DNA from: Fomitopsis serialis
Lineage: Eukaryota > Basidiomycota > Agaricomycetes > Polyporales > Fomitopsidaceae
Direction of reading: 5' to 3'
Assembly: GCF_022376445.1 (NCBI RefSeq)
Contig: NW_025955127.1
Location: forward strand, 1-64,000
Length of the DNA: 64,000 nucleotides
The translations under genes were made by a program, and so were the position numbers. Below the pieces are notes generated by a model. It was not told the origin of the DNA, made no database searches, and saw only the letters and a list, made by a program, of their open reading frames with translations. This document shows positions 34,420-45,449 of this stretch, one piece after another; the first letter of the stretch is position 1, and each line of letters starts with the position of its first letter.

Positions 34420-35289
34420 CTAAGGGCAACGTCGGGGAAGGATGGGAAGCCGGACAGCCCATTCGAAAAACGTCTCCACGTAATATTGCACTAAAACTCG
34501 TTCGACATAGTTCATCTGCCCCTCCGTGAACTGGTACTCGAGCCTGGTGCAGTTACGCAGCGAATCAGGGCAGCGGGGCCATCGCCGCACAACACGAAGC
34601 CACCTATCTAGTGCCCTACCTCGTTCGTCACGTAGTTCTGAGGCGAGGCCTTGCTGGGCAGCAGCGAGATCAGAGACCTGCAAGCTGCACGCTCCAGGGA
34701 AGATTGCGCATATCAATGCCTCGCGCGTAACCTCTTCGGATTCAGCATCTAGCCCTGAATGCGCTGCATTTGGGACCATAACCCGGTCAAGTTCCAGCAA
34801 TTCGTACTGGAAAGCGACTTCGTGAAGCTCCCACAAGACTTGCGGCCAGAGCCGAGAGGGCATGGGGCCGTCAAAGCTGTGCTCCATCCACTGTATGACT
34901 CCACTGGTCCGAGCGCTGAGTGCCGAGGGGGGTAAAACCTTCGTCAAGATGGCGGCGAGATGCGATCGTCGCTCGCCGGCACGAGTCATGCTGCTGTCCG
35001 AGGAAAGGACATCCCGAGCATTCTGGAGATAGTCGCGCCAGAGCTGCGACGAGAGAGTGCGAGGAACTGCCGCATTGCGACAGCTGAGGACATACATCCA
35101 CGGGACTCGAAGATCAAGCCAGGCTGAAAGGTATCGCTGCCTTTTTTGCTCGTCCTTGACCCCCAGGAACCAGTCTGATCGCGGTAAGAAATAGCCCCAT
35201 TTCCCCTTCGCACTGATGTGGTGATATCGAGTAGTTTTAGCTGCGGCGGCGAATCCGGGAATGGGCGGTGGCAAGAGGGGGTCAATCAT
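34420..35289 (-). CDS. Agaricomycete hypothetical protein, 289 aa
   Basis: This is a single open exon from an ATG at 35289. The sequence looks like a natural folded protein: RQRYLSAWLDLRVPWMYVL, LWRDYLQNARDVL, VLWELHEVAFQYELLELDR and a C-terminus VERVLVQYYVETFFEWAVRL followed by PILPRR. From memory of basidiomycete proteomes, this layout (a Trp-rich helical protein ending in a PILP motif) recurs as an uncharacterised multicopy family. No catalytic motif was recognised. The upstream region holds nested inverted repeats at 35331-35393, about 40-105 bp before the start. Confidence 0.6.
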   Translation of the reverse strand: MIDPLLPPPIPGFAAAAKTTRYHHISAKGKWGYFLPRSDWFLGVKDEQKRQRYLSAWLDLRVPWMYVLSCRNAAVPRTLSSQLWRDYLQNARDVLSSDSSMTRAGERRSHLAAILTKVLPPSALSARTSGVIQWMEHSFDGPMPSRLWPQVLWELHEVAFQYELLELDRVMVPNAAHSGLDAESEEVTREALICAIFPGACSLQVSDLAAAQQGLASELRDERGRALDRWLRVVRRWPRCPDSLRNCTRLEYQFTEGQMNYVERVLVQYYVETFFEWAVRLPILPRRCP

Positions 35290-35330
35290 GGGGGCAAAAT
35301 CGGCTCCATCAGGAAAAACACTTTAGTTGT

Positions 35331-35393
35331 CCAACTGATTGGCAGGTTTCCAAACCTGCCCCAACCTGGTCGAACAGGTTGCAGAGCAGTTGG
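35331..35393. promoter_or_regulatory. Nested inverted repeats upstream of the 289-aa gene
   Basis: Outer arms are CCAACTG (35331-35337) and CAGTTGG (35387-35393). Inside is GGCAGGTTT-CC-AAACCTGCC (35341-35360), then CAACCTG-GTCGAA-CAGGTTG (35362-35381). Six related half-sites alternate in orientation within 63 bp, just upstream of the minus-strand ATG at 35289. This is an operator-like arrangement. Binding is inferred only. Confidence 0.45.
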
Positions 35394-35829
35394 AGGGCAC
35401 TTTGAAAGCGTTACAGTCGCTCTCAGTCGCTCTTTTCCGTTGATGTCTACTCGTCAACCAGTGCACTTACTTTGAATCCAGTTATGAGAGCACTTTAATC
35501 CGAGGCAATCAATTCCATGTTATGACCATGATAATATACTATTGCAGGTCATGGATGTCACACCACGGATGCAACAAGGAGACAGGATGATATTAGCAGC
35601 CTGTACACGAGCTCTATTTAGTATACAAGTATACAACTCAGACAGGGGCCACTGGCATGAGAGGGGCTGGCAGAAACAACGTATTTGTATGTGGCTAATT
35701 GTCCTCGGTCGGCAAGCAGGTGAACGAGCGAGTCAATGAATAGGTAGGTAAACGAATGGGTGGTACAGTGGGAGGGCGAGCGAACGAACGAGCATCACGC
35801 CAGCGTGAGCAGGGGAAGGCGATGCTAGG

Positions 35830-36115
35830 ATGCGGGAAAGTGATGCACCCACGATCGTGTATGTTCTTGCCACGGCTGGTACGGCCTGCAAGATACACGT
35901 ACATCTCGGCACTCAATGGGATCCGGAGTGACATGACGCACGTGAGGGTAGTCGACACCGCGCGCAGACACGTCCGAGGTGACGAGGACCGTGGACGTGC
36001 TTGCGACCTCACGAAATGATGCAGCGGCCTTGTCGTGTTGCGCCTGACTCGGCTTCGAATGGAAATCGACGACCTTGATCGTTATCCGGCCTTCGAGCCT
36101 TGTGACTACTGGTTG
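35830..36115 (-). pseudogene. DEAD-box RNA helicase fragment (motifs V-VI)
   Basis: On the minus strand: TRLEGRITIKVVDFHSKPSQ, then ASFREVASTSTVLVTSDVSA with RGVDYPHV (motif V), then in another frame EMYVYLAGRTSRGKNIHDRG (motif VI, normally HRxGRTGR). The N-terminal helicase domain is not present upstream, and a frame change separates the two motifs. It resembles mitochondrial MSS116-like DEAD-box helicases. Flanking DNA is low-complexity repeat. Confidence 0.6.
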
Positions 36116-36719
36116 TGTGCGAGGAGACGGACAAGATGAGGGAACTGATGTAGTCGGTCCGCGCGCAGAGCTCGACAGGTGGAGAGCGTGGTGACATAGT
36201 CGAACGGCCGGTGGAAGTAGATATCAGAGGCGCGGAGGCAGACGTCGTCGAGCGTGTGTGAATGTCGGTGACATCGAGGTCCAGGGGCGCGAGCGCACGT
36301 CTGGCATGTCGAGGATGCAGACGTTGTCGAGGGTGATGTCGGGGAGGTGCGAGTAGACGTCCTTGCAAATCTCCCAGAGCAGCTCAGCCAATATCGGGCC
36401 CATGCCCACGCCTGATCGACTCTCATATCTCCCTTTGTCTTCAAGTTGAGCAACTCCAGAGATATGGAGGACTCGAATTGGGACAGGCACGCTTCGCGCT
36501 CGGTAGAATAGGAGAGGATGTGGTGGTGCAGCGAAGCGAGAGAGGTGCGGGAGGTCGAGAGCTTCTAAAGAGGGGGCCAAGGATTGGCAGAGGGTGATCG
36601 TCCGGCAAGCACGGGGAGCACCTCGGTAGCAGGGCTGGAAGTGAGCCACGAGGCAGCTGTCGAGATGTCCCAGCAGGGCGCGTGGGCACGACCTTTTCAG
36701 CAGCTCGAGGCAGAAGCGG
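36116..36719 (-). other. Possible remnant coding sequence
   Basis: Minus-strand frames (LLWEICKDVYSHLPDITLDN, then VCILDMPDVRSR) look protein-like, but no family is recognised and frames switch. It might be part of the same decayed locus as the DEAD-box fragment. Confidence 0.25.
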
Positions 36720-37520
36720 GCGAGCAAATGAACGGACGGGTGAGCGGGCGGACTGACGGACTAGCTGAAAGATGGAAGGACGGACGAGCGAGTGGGCGGA
36801 CAGGAAAGTGGGCGGAGGAACGAGTGCGTGGATGAGCGAGTGGACATACTAGTGAGCGGGGACGGGCGGCCGGACAGACGAGTGGGTGGATGGGCAAGTG
36901 AGCGGGCAGACGGATAGACGAGCGGGTCGTGCACTGAAAACAGAGGAAGATGGTCTCCCGTAAGCAGACCCTAAACACAACACTTGTTGCGTGGGTGAGG
37001 GCGATTGAAGATATGATACATCGAGGGGCGCACCTTTGGTGTCCGAGCCTTCGCACTCGCTCTGCTTTCCTTACTCCGGGCTCGCCCTCTCCGTCCAATT
37101 ACCCTCTACCTTCTCATTCCGCGTTCGTGTTTGAGGACCAAGGGACGGCGCGGATGCCAGTGCCTCGTAGGTGGTCTTGATGGGAGTAGCGGCAGTGAAC
37201 GAGTCGTAAGGAGCGGGTCCCGCTCTGGAAGGGGCTACAGATACAGTGGGCCGGTGAGTGCGCGAGAAGGGGAGCGGGCAAATATATAGGTAAGTGGGCG
37301 GATGGATGAGGAGACATTGGAATGAGCAGAGGGGTGGGTGGCTGAGCCGCTGCAGACGAGCGGACGAGCGGACGAACGGACGCGAGAGTCAAAACACAGT
37401 AGAGTTGGCAAATAAGTCGATGAGTGCACAATCGGGATAGCATCCAAACAGGCGGAAAGACGGTTGAACGAGCGAGTGAGCGAGAAAGTAGACAGACAGT
37501 CGAGACGTGCGAGGAGGGCC
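36720..37520. repeat. Purine-rich 4-bp-periodic repeat
   Basis: Words such as GAGC, GGGC, GGAC, GAGT, GGAA and GGTG succeed each other in 4-nt register, most clearly at 36720-36930 and again at 37240-37520. It is the complement of the pyrimidine tract at 20040-20700 in style. The gap at 36950-37230 has no recognised gene. Confidence 0.6.
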
Positions 37521-38529
37521 AAGGCAAGTTACTAGGCGAGTGGCAGACAAGTCCTCGTTCAAAAACGTGACTTATAATGTACATATGCACTGGCAGGCGT
37601 ATCTCTACCGTACCACAAGCCCGTGGCGCTGCCCTTCTCCGATATCCAACTGCACATCAAGACACGCGCATTGGGTCTTGCTGTCTTGCTGCGATATCCT
37701 CGGGCTTGGGCGAATTATACAGCGTAGGGACGCGACGTCGGTCCATACAATCTTGTCGAATGGGATGGGGTACCAGCGCCGAGCATAACGAGCTCAGCAT
37801 ATGTCTCTCTGTCGATAAACTGGTATTGTAGAAGTAGCGTGAGCTTGGCTATAGAGTGGAATGATTTGACATACTGCCTGGATCCATGTCTCCCATCTTA
37901 GCCACCTACATACGTCGGGTGGCACTTCGAGCGGGTCCTGTTCTCTCCCTCCAGTTCCTCGTCCATTCACTCACCCTCCTCAGTCTCGGCATGCTCAACG
38001 CTGTTCTTGTTCGTCCAAGGAACGTCACTCGTAGTCGACTGTGCGCTAGCCTCGGCGGTGTAATGCTCCACGAACGTCTCCTCGCCAACCGTCTGCTCGT
38101 TTCGCGCGGCCTCGTGCGCTCCACGCGAGCGAGAAGGCTCGTTCGACGGACAGGTCGGGCAACGGGTGGAGGTGCGCAGAAGATCAGTGCTTGGTCACGC
38201 CCGCCAGAGCCCGGCCGTGCATAGCAGGGGGAGGCGGCAAGCTCACTGGGCTCGAGCGCATGCTCATCCCGGATGCTCGCATACCTGCCCATCCAAGGCC
38301 CTGCGCGCTGTCCATCAGAGGCAGCACGCGGAGTTAAGGAGCAGCCTCGGCAGGACAGGAGGTACGAACCTCCAAGTAGGGGGCGTAATACCCTGGGTCC
38401 GTGGAATTTTCCCTTGGTCACGGTGGCCCTCCGTAACCTACAGCCCTGGAACTGTCCGCAAGTTTCGGGCGTGCGAGCGTGGCCCGCTATTGAGGAGATG
38501 GACGCCACCGAGAGGTGCTTGTGCTGGTT
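37521..38529. other. No recognisable gene
   Basis: Frames are open on both strands at 37886-38508, but the two readings are antisense to each other and neither has a domain. Confidence 0.35.
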
Positions 38530-38750
38530 GGTAATCCGAGTGAGCGAGCAGACGGGTGGCTGGCGAACGAGCGGACGCGCAAGTCACTGGCAACCGAACG
38601 GTGCAGTGGATCGGTAGGCGGCGAGTGCACAATCAGGCTGGTGTGCAATGGACGGGAAGAAGGGCATGAATGAGGGGTGGGCGTCGGACGAGCCAGTGGA
38701 CAACGACGTGGTCGAGATGTCATGCGAGGTGGGCAAGGCTCCGTCACGGT
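38530..38750. repeat. Short 4-bp-periodic purine-rich repeat
   Basis: The same GAGC/GGAC/GGGC-type periodicity as 36720-37520. It lies about 200 bp beyond the 3' end of the Plavaka coding region. Confidence 0.5.
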
Positions 38751-38946
38751 GGCGGTCAGAACTCTGAATGCTGCGTGAATGTTGACTGGAGTGATCCCTG
38801 GAATGGCTATGGTGAGACTCCGCGCAAAGAACGAGATCCGGCGATCCGCCTAGTAGAACTGTGAAGGCCCTTGTCGCACTGTGAGATGAAGAGCGGTGGG
38901 CACGAAGGCTATGGCGGAGTCCCTCCGGGTCGATTCGGCAGCATGG

Positions 38947-41900
38947 CTACCAGAGTGTTTGATAACTGTACATACTTGCCCAATTATTCAGATGAAAGCT
39001 ACGCGCGAGGTCCAATACGTTGTCTGACGTCCAATTGTCGGGAACCACACCATTGGGGCCCTCCGGGAATGATGGCACTAGTTGGCAAGATTGAGTTATG
39101 TGTTCGAGAGGTATGATCGAGGCGTGGGGTAAGCCGTCGGCGCGAGGAGCGGATTTGCGCACGGTGTACATAAGATGCGCAGGGTCGGCGGCACTGGAGA
39201 ACGGGGCATACCACTCGACGTAAGCGAGTGGCCCTTTTGGCCACCACGAAGGGGCAGGACCACCTCCATGGATGGCGGATAGTTTCCTGGGCAAGGTGAA
39301 GATTACCTTGACCCGTCCGGCTCTAGTACCTGTAAGACATAATAAGTAGTCACGACCGTGACTGGGATATGCTACTGCATGTACTCGCCTCTGACGCCTG
39401 TTGATTCAGCCTCTTCATTTTGCAACGCGACAACTGTGTCGAATCGATTCTTCCGACCCTGCCTCGTGGCACCAGGGACTGCCTTCACTTCGTCGAAATC
39501 CTCCTTGCCGTCCAGTAGTTCGTAACGCTTGAACCGGAATCTGTGGTAGACGTCAACACGGTCGAATGGCAACCACGTCTGCTCCAAGTTGCGTCGGCTG
39601 AGTCTGAGCTCTTCCGGCTGTAAGTCGTTGATCAGTCGAAGGAGCGCAGTCTTGAACGCCGGAGCATGGTGACGCTCCTGAATGCCTACGATGTTTTGCT
39701 GAGGGGCCTGCGGATACTTAGCGAGTCTGATACATCGTCCGCCACCGACGTCGTCCGTCTGGACCTCGGAGGTGGTGTCGTCCGAAGCTGTCGACGGTGG
39801 TGGTTGGCCAGGACATGCTCCGTGGTCGTCGTCCTCGGACTCGTTTGGCTCGTCTTCTGCCTGGCATTGGCCTTGGAACACCTCGTACATAGTGATCTTC
39901 TCCCGCCGCGAGATCCACTTGACCATCTGCGGAAATTCATCGCGATGGTTCGTTGCGCGCCACGCATCTTTTGCGAAATCGATGTGTAGTCTCTCGAATG
40001 CTTCAGTATTGTAATTGTCCGTTGTGCCGTAGAGTCGGATGGATTCGGCATAGTGGAGGAGGCTGTGGATCTTCGGTATATTGAGAGAATCTCGGATCCC
40101 GAGCTTAATGAGGACATCTTTATGCTTGTGGAATGTGTCGAGCGCGTCAGTGAGGTAGCGTAGGGTGTCATCGTCATGGGTAGGATACTGTGCAAGGTAT
40201 ATGAAATCTAATAGTGAGCGAAACACGGTCATGACGGGTTTCGGAATCTTCCCTATCAGGCACCCCAAGAGCACCTTCGCCATTTCTTTTCGTTCTTTCC
40301 CGGATACCTGCGCCAGCGAGGAGATCCCGTGCTTGAAGTGGCGGACGCCGAATGCGGGAGGGAGGGAGCGGAGACGGTGGTCTAGTTCCGTAGGCCCTAG
40401 AAGGTCGTGACACCAAGAGACGAGGTGTTTAAAGACACCCTGATATAATTGATGCAGGATATCAGGGGTCACCGACATGTGTATGTCGGTGTACGGAAGG
40501 CCGGTCCAGAACGGCTTCGTGACGGCACCGCATACTTCCCTCTCCATGCACTGACTTTGGCTGCTGCTGGCGTGTTAGAGTCTGCCCATGCCTCGCTAAT
40601 GGTTTCTGCCGTGGACTCAGAGGTGCGCGAATTGCAGGGAGAGGGATCGCCTAGCTTGTCCGCCGGGCAGTAGCATTTTGGGCAGGTGCCGTATTTCGAG
40701 CAGGTGACGAGCGTCTGTTCGGGGTAGTCGGCGACATAGGCTGCGAGTACGGGATGCACCCGTCTGACAGTCCCGTCGCCGCTAGTCACGTCCATGCCTT
40801 CCTCGCCGGCGCGGATGAGGGGACGCAGGATTATCCTCATTGCCGCGTGGAAGAGACGCTGGTTTCGCGCTTTACGCTGGCGCTTCGTGAGCCTGTCCTT
40901 GCTGACCTTCGAGACGGGAAGGTACCCTAGTAAGATGCAGGCATGTTCAGTAGGCTTGCGGCGGAGAGCACGGGGGATATTGCCTAGTGTGAGATACACT
41001 GGGTAGGCCGACTTGTTGCCGCAGAACTGAGTAAGTTGTGTTTTATCTGTTGAGATTATCACGGGCGCGACTGCTGCGCCGTCCGGGAGTAGAGACTGAA
41101 GTATGTAAAGACATTAGTTTGTCGTACGTAGCAATGAACGAAGCACTAAGTCACTGTACCTGTACCGCGTTCCACCATAATCCTGTCCACATTTCGGAGT
41201 AGATTCTCTTCGTTCTTGATCGGTCGGCGAATACGCGTCGCGGTCGATACACGACGTCTTTGGCATGTGCTGGATTTCCGAGAAGGGCCTTGATCGCTTC
41301 GAGGATGTCCCTGTAACGTACCAAGTGCTGCTCATCGATACGATCCGGAAACGTCAGAGACGTGGTTTTCCATGCAGCGCGGTCGGGAAGGGCGTCTACT
41401 TTGATGAACAACTCGCGAACATCCTTGAACGTGAGTCCTAGTTTCTCTACGACCTGGCCGCCAATTCAGGGAAGTAAGGCGATAGAAATACGGCACTGCA
41501 CAACGTACCCCTGGTATGCTAAGAAAACGATTTAGCGATCCTTGCCCCACATCCTCTCTAATTATCCAGTTCGCCACGCGCCAGTCGAGCTCTGAGGCGA
41601 ACGGTCTCCATCGACCGTTAGGGTTTCTTTCCTGTGCGCATCCTCCCTCGTGCTCCTCGATGTCGACATCCATCCGGTCCTCCTCTGAGTCGTCGCTCCC
41701 TTCCGTTGCCGAGTCCTCCGCAAAGAACGCCTTCCATGTATCCACAATCCGCGGCTCCATTCGTATCACCCGGCCGGCTGTCGTATCGACATCTTCTACC
41801 CTTGTATCTTCGTCGTCGTCTAGGGCAGGGACCACTGGTGGTCGTCGGCGTGGAGCAGCCTCGGCTCGAGACGTTGAACCTGATGCTCCCCTGTCGTTTC

Positions 41901-42231
41901 CAGCTTCCTCAACGATACCCGCGGCCTCTGCTGGGAGTTCAAAGCGAAAGAGGTTACCGTGGTCGAGGAAAGCGTGGAAGTCTTCATAAGGTTCGTCCTC
42001 ATCCATCGCGTCGTTGGTGCCGGACACATTGCACTCGGCGCTCTCGGTAACCTCTGGCATGTCGTGCTCAAGAGGAACTCTATTCTTTCCCTTGCGGTAC
42101 CAAAGGCAAGATCGCGCCGTCGACATGTGCGCCATAAGCCCTTGGCTGGTCCTGCACGGCTTGTCACATGCTGGACAAGTTCTGTCGTCTTCTGTGCCCC
42201 GGGCGACGAACTGGTGATTTGACCTACGCAT
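38947..42231 (-). pseudogene. Plavaka-family (CACTA-like) transposase with one frameshift
   Basis: Exon 1 (42231-41509) starts MRRSNHQFVARG and carries a zinc-finger-like CPACDKPCRTSQGLMAHM, then an acidic linker. Exon 2 (41453-41160) has VVEKLGLTFKDVRELFIKVD and MWTGLWWNAVQ. Exon 3 (41095-39389) has IISTDKTQLTQFCGNKSAYP, TPDILHQLYQGVFKHLVSW and YNTEAFERLHIDFAKDAW, all hallmark Plavaka segments. Exon 4 (39329-38947) has PLAYVEWYAPFSSAADPAHL and a WTSDNVLDLARSF tail. The frame changes by one base near 40548 (between KVSA and MEREVCGAV). The last intron (39388-39330) has a GC donor (GCGAGT) with an AG end. Everything else is open, so the copy is either recently inactivated or carries an assembly error. 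Confidence 0.8.
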
Positions 42232-43285
42232 TCCTCTAGCCTGTCAACAAGTGCTGAGCTAATTGATTACTGATTTTTCGGACAGAGGACGGATTATTGC
42301 TACTCACTGGCTGCTGGTGTGGTTCTGTAGACTTTGTTCAGAGAGCGCGGGGAGTGACAGCGAAGCCAGGACAGAGCAGGAGCACGGCGTCTGATCTCAC
42401 CGTCGACTGGCCCTGAACGGCCTGTCGTAAGCCTCTGACAGGCCGTGATGGCGCCCGGTACGACGTACGGGAGATTGCTCATCTCATTCATCCAGTATTC
42501 CAACGAATTTTGAGTTGATTGATTCCGAATATTGCGGCTGACTTTGCTTCCATTGCTGTTTTAGACTTCGGCACTCGTGAAAAGGGCATGGAGAGTGTGT
42601 TCGTAGCCCGCGCAGAGCGGTATTGTGGAGCGCCAAACCGATCTGAGAGCCGGCGCTGATCTCTATTCATTCGCTAATAAGGTGAGATTCCTATTTCTCC
42701 TCCTCTGGCCTCAGAACTCACCGCTGCTTATGTACCTCTGCACGTACTTCTGCTTGGCGGATGCGGCTAAGTTGACCCAATTGAGACTGCGGGAAAAAGT
42801 ACACCGCCGTGGTGATCATTTCATTGCCTTCCTACGCTCGCTCTATCACTTACATATACCTGCCATCTCATAGAATCAAAACGAGCCTGTAGAACACAGA
42901 CCGACGCGCCGGACAATACCGCCTCACCTATGGCGCACTGTCCGCGCGACTAGCAACAGACGGTCAAGGCACGGCGCTTACGGCATTGCCCAATACAGTT
43001 GCTGCCGTATCCCCTGCAACAGCAACCGTTTTGGGAGGTGTCGCTTGCATTTGGTGCGTCGGCCGCATCGCGAATCGTTGCTCGAGCTATTGGTTCTCGG
43101 TTCGAAAAGAAGGGTGCGCGATCCTCCTTCATGTCCTTGTGCACTGACGGACTGAAACCTGGAGGTGCCACTGGCACCGCCAAGGTCCGAAGGTTCACAC
43201 GGTCGCTGTTTGTATGCTGACGGAGACCAACTTCAAGGAAGGCAGCAGGCCAACTCCCCCTTCGCTGCTCCTCACAGTACCCACT
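42232..43285. other. Intergenic, no gene recognised
   Basis: No coding sequence was recognised. The outer end of the Plavaka element should lie here, but I could not find matching terminal repeats by eye. Confidence 0.4.
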
Positions 43286-45003
43286 ATGTCTGCTACAAAG
43301 GACCAGTCTCACGACACTTGCGAACACCCTAACTCCGACACCGACTCTGTCCATAGCGACGGCACCGAGTCCAGTGTTCCCAACTCTGACGCCACGCAGG
43401 CCTCCACCAATCCGCCTGGGACGCCGCCGAACGAAGTCCAGCAGCTCTCGGATGTCGCCATTCGGTCGCCGGGCAACTCATTCAGGGAGAACGATAGAAT
43501 CACCGGACCCCACACCCGAATCCTCGCGGGCGAAATGCCCCTCGACGACATGGTGGATTCCGCGACAACCTTTGACGGTCTACCACAGCAGTTTCTAGGA
43601 GCAGTCCAGGCTGGATCTGCTCACGATGAATCTGATCGCAAGCTTTCCATACATCTCCTTGGGTACCTCCTCGAGCTGAAGCGCGAGTGGACTCACGCCT
43701 GCAGGCGTGGGTTTGTCACGCAGGTGAAGTTCTACTTCTGTATTGACCATGCTACGGGAACTGAGCACCAACCGCACACAGGACATTCACGGCGCCGATG
43801 AGAACCAGTACCACATATTGCAGAAGTTTGTGGTCAATGCATGGAACAACGAGACTGCCTCGTCCGATGTAGCTTCGAAGAGTTGGATTGCCTTCGTCCG
43901 GTGCATTCGGTGATTTAGATCATGTTCCTACTCCTACATCTATTGTACTGACGAGTGAACCACTAGCGTCGACTTCTGGTCTGCTGAGCACAAGATCGTG
44001 CTCATCGCACCAACGCTCGAGGAAGATCTTACCAACGACATCGCCAGCTATATGGCTTTGGTCCTGCGACAGAGTGAACCCGAGCCCTTCCGATCGACCA
44101 TCGCCGCCGTGGAAGACAGCATTGTCAAGACGGATACCCTGCAGACCGTGCTCAAGTGCAGTGCAGTGCATATTGACGCTGCGGTCGATAACGAAGACTG
44201 CGACGAGAACGAGGTCTCTGGGACCGGGCTGCCGAGTGTTCTTGGTCCCCTCGTCTTCTTCTGCTCGGTGGCGCAGACAGCGGAAGAATTCGTGTACCAG
44301 ACTGGCAAGGTGACTCACGCTGCATGCCTGTCCTCGACGTCTGAACATAACCGCTGTTGCAGATCGCGGAGCTCGTAAATAGCCAGCCGCTGCTGCAAGG
44401 CTTTTTGCACGCTCTCATTGGGCCCCCGCAGACGACCTCGTCTGCTACCACCGATTACGAATGTGGTCCGGGGGAGCGCATCGAGTGTCGCGTCCTCCTG
44501 TACAATCGTGACGATTTCCCGCAGTTCCTCCATCGCGCCAACAAAGCGAAGACACTCACCGACTGGAATCACAACGAGCACCACATGGTATGTCCCGTAT
44601 AAAATAGTGTGTTAATATATTGACGCCTTCACCCCAGTGGTTGAAGACCACCCGTGGCCGCTTCCCCGTGACCGTTCCCGCGGACGGTTGGAGGAACTTC
44701 GTCCAGAAACTCGAAACCATCCGTATGTCCTATGCTGCGGTGGCTACCGAAGCGCGCCGTGCCATCCCACATCTTGGTCTCGACGCATTCCTTGCTGGCA
44801 TGGATACAGAGGAGGGGGCTCCGTTCTCAGAGCGCGTGGCGAAGGACATAGGAATGCGTCTTGCTATAGCTGTCACGCGCGTTGTGCCGCGGGTGCGCAG
44901 CATGTCGCCGGAGGAGAAGGCGAGAGCGAGGTACTGGCGGTCCGCGCTTCCAATGTACATGGAGCGCGGATTCATCCGCCACGACCTCTTCGTCGATAAT
45001 TAA
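43286..45003 (+). CDS. Orphan protein, 499 aa, five exons
   Basis: Exons are 43286-43723, 43782-43909, 43967-44309, 44363-44587 and 44638-45003. Introns are 50-58 nt with canonical ends, and the total of 1500 nt is open. The N-terminus (MSATKDQSHDTCEHPNSDTD and on) is Ser/Asp/Thr-rich and disordered. The rest looks folded, with helical blocks such as LSIHLLGYLLELKREWTHAC, VDFWSAEHKIVLIAPTLEED, AELVNSQPLLQGFLHALIG and RSMSPEEKARARYWRSALPM. No known domain, signal peptide or membrane helix was recognised. It is followed by another orphan gene on the same strand 447 bp downstream. The five in-frame joins make a real gene likely. Confidence 0.65.
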
Positions 45004-45449
45004 TTTACGATGTCCTCCACGTACACCATCATGCGTTTTTCTCAATATACTTAACGGCGTGTTCGACGAGGCGACACCGGCCAACTTGAAATCGGATCGA
45101 GGGCACTTCGATGGCAGGTACCCGCGCCAAAAAAGGAATGCCGCACCCAATCCTTGGGCCGCCGCGTGCGGTACACGCACATTGCATTCTCAGAGGAGGC
45201 TTCCTGTGGGAATGCAATGAGCGGCTTCTTACGATCGCACGATCGATACGCTCTGACTCTGACCTCCTCCACCGTTTCTTGGCTCTACTCTACTGCTACT
45301 TCACCGGCCCTCCCGCGTCCGCGTTGCTCTCGCCTCCGCTCATTCGTGACTCTGCTCTCGCGTCTGCATCACTCTCCCCTTTGCTCCGACGCGACTCCTC
45401 CTCACCGACTCTGTCGCATCAGCATCACGCCTGCGTACTCTCCATCTCG

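Noticed and set aside
38330..38420. Possible tRNA (GAGGTTCGTACCTC resembles a B box on the minus strand)
   Set aside because: No matching A box or acceptor-stem pairing could be found at the right distance.
37886..38508. Antisense pair of open frames
   Set aside because: Neither strand shows a domain or introns, and they overlap each other completely.
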